Shown here: positions 6,870-8,949 of the stretch, in pieces | How positions within the stretch are numbered: position 1 is the stretch's first letter | Layout: every line of letters starts with the position of its first letter | Source of the DNA: an uncultured Candidatus Melainabacteria bacterium | GTDB taxonomy: Bacteria; Cyanobacteriota; Vampirovibrionia; Gastranaerophilales; Gastranaerophilaceae | Direction of reading: 5' to 3' | Assembly (NCBI GenBank): GCA_937891325.1 | Contig: CALAFU010000308.1 | Coordinates: 1 to 8,949, forward strand | DNA length: 8,949 nucleotides | The notes under the pieces: model-generated | What the model saw: only the letters and a program-made list of their open reading frames with translations | Databases searched by the model: none | Told to the model about the DNA's origin: nothing | Made by a program: the position numbers and the translations under genes

Positions 6870-8387
6870 TTACTTAACAAATATTTTGCCGAAGCTTTCT
6901 AATGCATTTCTCAAAGCTGTTTTGTCATCGTCAGACAAACCAGAACCTTCATTTAAGCGTTTTGCTAATTCAGGAAGGTTTTCTTCAAAGTAATCAAACC
7001 ATTCACGTTTGTACTTAACCATTGATTTATTATCAACTTCGTCTAAGAAACCTTCATTTGCAGCAAACAAGATTGAAACTTGTTTTGCAACGCTTAATGG
7101 CATATATTGAGGTTGTTTCAATACTTCTGTAAGTTTTTCACCACGAAGTAATTGTTTCTTAGTTGCTGGGTCCAAATCAGATGCGAATTGAGCAAATGCT
7201 TCCAATTCTCTGAATTGAGCCAAGTCAAGTCTTAATTTACCTGCAACTTGCTTGATACCTTTAGTTTGAGCTGCACCACCTACACGTGATACTGAAATAC
7301 CAGCGTTGATAGCAGGTCTAATACCAGCGTTAAACAAACCTGATTCCAAGAAGATTTGACCATCTGTAATTGAAATTACGTTTGTTGGAATATATGCTGA
7401 AACGTCACCAGCTTGAGTTTCAATGATAGGTAAAGCTGTAATTGAACCAGCCCCTAATTTATCATTCAACTTAACTGCACGTTCTAACAATCTTGAGTGT
7501 AAGTAGAATACATCACCTGGGTATGCTTCACGTCCTGGTGGTCTTTTCAATAACAAACTCATTGCACGGTATGCTTGAGCGTGTTTTGTCAAATCATCAT
7601 AAATGATTAGAACGTGTTTACCTTGTTCCAAGAAGCCTTCTGCAATAGCAGAACCAGCAAATGGAGCGATATATTGTAATGGAGCAACGTCGTTTGCTGT
7701 AGCTGAAACTATAATTGAGTAATCCATGGCACCATGATTTTCTAAAACTTTAGCTAATTGAGCAACAGTTGATGCTTTTTGACCAATTGCAACATAGATA
7801 CAAATTACATCTTGACCTTTTTGGTTGATAATTGTATCAATTGCAATAGCTGTTTTACCTGTTTGACGGTCACCAATGATAAGTTCACGTTGACCACGTC
7901 CGATTGGAGTTAAAGCATCAATCGCAGTTAAACCTGTTTGCAAAGGTTCGTGTACTGATTTTCTTGCTACAATACCTGGTGCAACTTTTTCGATAGGCAT
8001 TGTTCTGTCTGATTTAATTTCGCCTTTACCGTCAATTGGTTGACCTGTTGGGTTGATAATTCTTCCGATAAGTCCGTCACCAACAGGAACAGAAGCAATT
8101 CTTGATGTTGTTCTAACTGACATACCTTCTTTAATGTGAGTATAATCGCCAAGAATTACAACACCAACGTTATCTTCTTCAAGGTTCATTGTAATACCTA
8201 AAGTACCTTTGCCGTCTTCGAATTCAACAAGTTCACCTGACATTACGTTTCTTAAGCCGTAAACACGAGCGATACCGTCACCAACTTCAAGTACAGAGCC
8301 AACATTTGATACCTCTGTTTTTGTTTCGTAGTTCTTAATCTTGTCGCGGATTATAGAACTAATTTCATCTGGTTTAATTGCTACCAT
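6870..8387 (-). CDS. atpA: F1Fo ATP synthase alpha subunit
   Basis: The non-catalytic nucleotide-binding subunit that alternates with beta in the F1 hexamer. The full 505 residues are the usual length. The Walker A motif GDRQTGKT is at 172-179 and the Walker B region VLIIYDDL at 259-266. The alpha/beta signature PAINAGISVS lies at 358-367, and Arg368 in SVSRVGGAAQTK corresponds to the arginine that reaches the catalytic site of beta. The N-terminus (MVAIKPDEISSIIR, then NVGSVLEVGDGIARVYGL) is close to the cyanobacterial form from memory. The ATG has AGAGGA about 6 bases upstream. It lies 16 bases after atpH and 17 before atpG, clearly co-transcribed. The C-terminal helical domain (about 380-505) is intact, so nothing suggests loss of function. 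Confidence 0.98.
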   Translation of the reverse strand: MVAIKPDEISSIIRDKIKNYETKTEVSNVGSVLEVGDGIARVYGLRNVMSGELVEFEDGKGTLGITMNLEEDNVGVVILGDYTHIKEGMSVRTTSRIASVPVGDGLIGRIINPTGQPIDGKGEIKSDRTMPIEKVAPGIVARKSVHEPLQTGLTAIDALTPIGRGQRELIIGDRQTGKTAIAIDTIINQKGQDVICIYVAIGQKASTVAQLAKVLENHGAMDYSIIVSATANDVAPLQYIAPFAGSAIAEGFLEQGKHVLIIYDDLTKHAQAYRAMSLLLKRPPGREAYPGDVFYLHSRLLERAVKLNDKLGAGSITALPIIETQAGDVSAYIPTNVISITDGQIFLESGLFNAGIRPAINAGISVSRVGGAAQTKGIKQVAGKLRLDLAQFRELEAFAQFASDLDPATKKQLLRGEKLTEVLKQPQYMPLSVAKQVSILFAANEGFLDEVDNKSMVKYKREWFDYFEENLPELAKRLNEGSGLSDDDKTALRNALESFGKIFVK

Positions 8388-8403
8388 AATTTATCCTCTT
8401 TTA

Positions 8404-8949
8404 TTATTTTATAATTGACTTTTGTAATTCTTCCAATCTATGTGAAACTGATGTATCAAGCACATCATCACCTAGTTTGAAAATTAAACCCGCAATGATT
8501 GATTCATCTACTTTGTATTTTACAGAAATTTGTTTATCCTTGATTTTTTCTGATAATTTTTCGTGGATAATATTCATTTCGTTTTCGTTTAAACCAACTG
8601 CTGAAATAACTTCAACTCTTGCTACGTTATTAACATCGTCAAGAAGTTTGTTAAATACAGCAATAATGTCGTAGATTAAATCAAATCTGTTTCTTTCAAC
8701 TAAAATTTTCAAGAAACTTTTGATTAAAACATCAACATCTTTACTGAATACAGCTTCAACAATCTCATCTTTATCTTCAACACTTACAAGAGGGTTTGTA
8801 AGCGCATCATATAAATCATGAGAGCGTTTTAAGATAAGCTGAATGGTTGCTAAATCAGAGGCAATTGAAACGTAAGACAAATCGTTATTTTTACCTAATT
8901 CAATTAGTGATTGAGCATATCTTTCTGCTATTAAGATGTTTTTGTCATT
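8404..8949 (-). CDS. atpH: F1Fo ATP synthase delta subunit (start beyond the right edge)
   Basis: The peripheral-stalk subunit (OSCP family) that ties the top of F1 to subunit b (called atpD in cyanobacterial naming). The reading frame stays open to the window edge, giving 181 residues in view, about the whole of a usual delta (about 180). The part upstream of the internal TTG at 8880 reads NDKNILIAERYAQSLIELGK, and RYAQSLIELG is the conserved first helix. The TTG at 8878-8880 is therefore not the real start; the ATG probably lies just outside. The C-terminal part (VKYKVDESIIAGLIFKLGDD, then DTSVSHRLEELQ) is the family's conserved end, with IIAG in place of the usual IIGG. It is the first atp gene visible; the genes for b, c and a would be expected further right in a cyanobacterial-type operon. 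Confidence 0.94.
   Translation of the reverse strand, partial: NDKNILIAERYAQSLIELGKNNDLSYVSIASDLATIQLILKRSHDLYDALTNPLVSVEDKDEIVEAVFSKDVDVLIKSFLKILVERNRFDLIYDIIAVFNKLLDDVNNVARVEVISAVGLNENEMNIIHEKLSEKIKDKQISVKYKVDESIIAGLIFKLGDDVLDTSVSHRLEELQKSIIK

Noticed and set aside
7967..8674. Short frames overlapping atpA and atpH (7967-8152 minus, 8477-8674 plus)
   Set aside because: They overlap fully conserved ATP synthase genes in other frames and carry no motif of their own.

Overview
The window is a low-GC, gene-dense stretch of a bacterial chromosome with no mobile elements, RNA genes or CRISPR. The best lineage guess is a non-photosynthetic relative of Cyanobacteria (Melainabacteria/Vampirovibrionia, for example gut Gastranaerophilales). 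The ATP synthase alpha N-terminus (MVAIKPDEISSIIR) and gamma N-terminus (MANLKDIKTRIQSVQNTKK) read like cyanobacterial ones. The order delta-alpha-gamma also ends without beta and epsilon, which is the cyanobacterial arrangement. This lineage call is inferred from remembered family patterns, not from a search.

Layout, left to right. A short leader (1-108) holds a possible promoter and an inverted repeat. It precedes deoB (phosphopentomutase, 109-1284, +), which links nucleoside salvage to the pentose phosphate pool. A 58-residue single-cluster ferredoxin (1344-1520, +), too short for routine ORF lists, follows with its own candidate promoter and ends at a strong hairpin (1541-1575). An intergenic stretch of 186 bases (1521-1706) then holds that terminator, a second A/T-flanked hairpin (1596-1621) and a good -35/-10 pair (1635-1663). 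It drives a 1377-residue protein (1707-5840, +) that I do not recognise as a named family. That protein carries papain-like signatures: GMCAAIS around Cys226, GLCTP around Cys654, GGHAQYI around His704 and DNTWG around Asn734. They are embedded in a long, lysine/glutamate-rich, mostly helical chain with no signal peptide or membrane segment. It is the most novel item here.

The right third is on the minus strand and is read right to left: atpH (delta, running off the right edge), atpA (alpha) and atpG (gamma), spaced 16-17 bases apart as one operon. It converges on the large gene. The two transcription units meet at a hairpin (5865-5896) whose 14-base arm is identical to that of the hairpin after the ferredoxin, so this looks like a repeated, genome-wide terminator type.

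The genes are functionally separate: nucleotide-sugar salvage, electron transfer, an unknown cysteine-peptidase-like protein, and the catalytic and stalk part of F1Fo ATP synthase. Only the three atp genes form a clear working unit.
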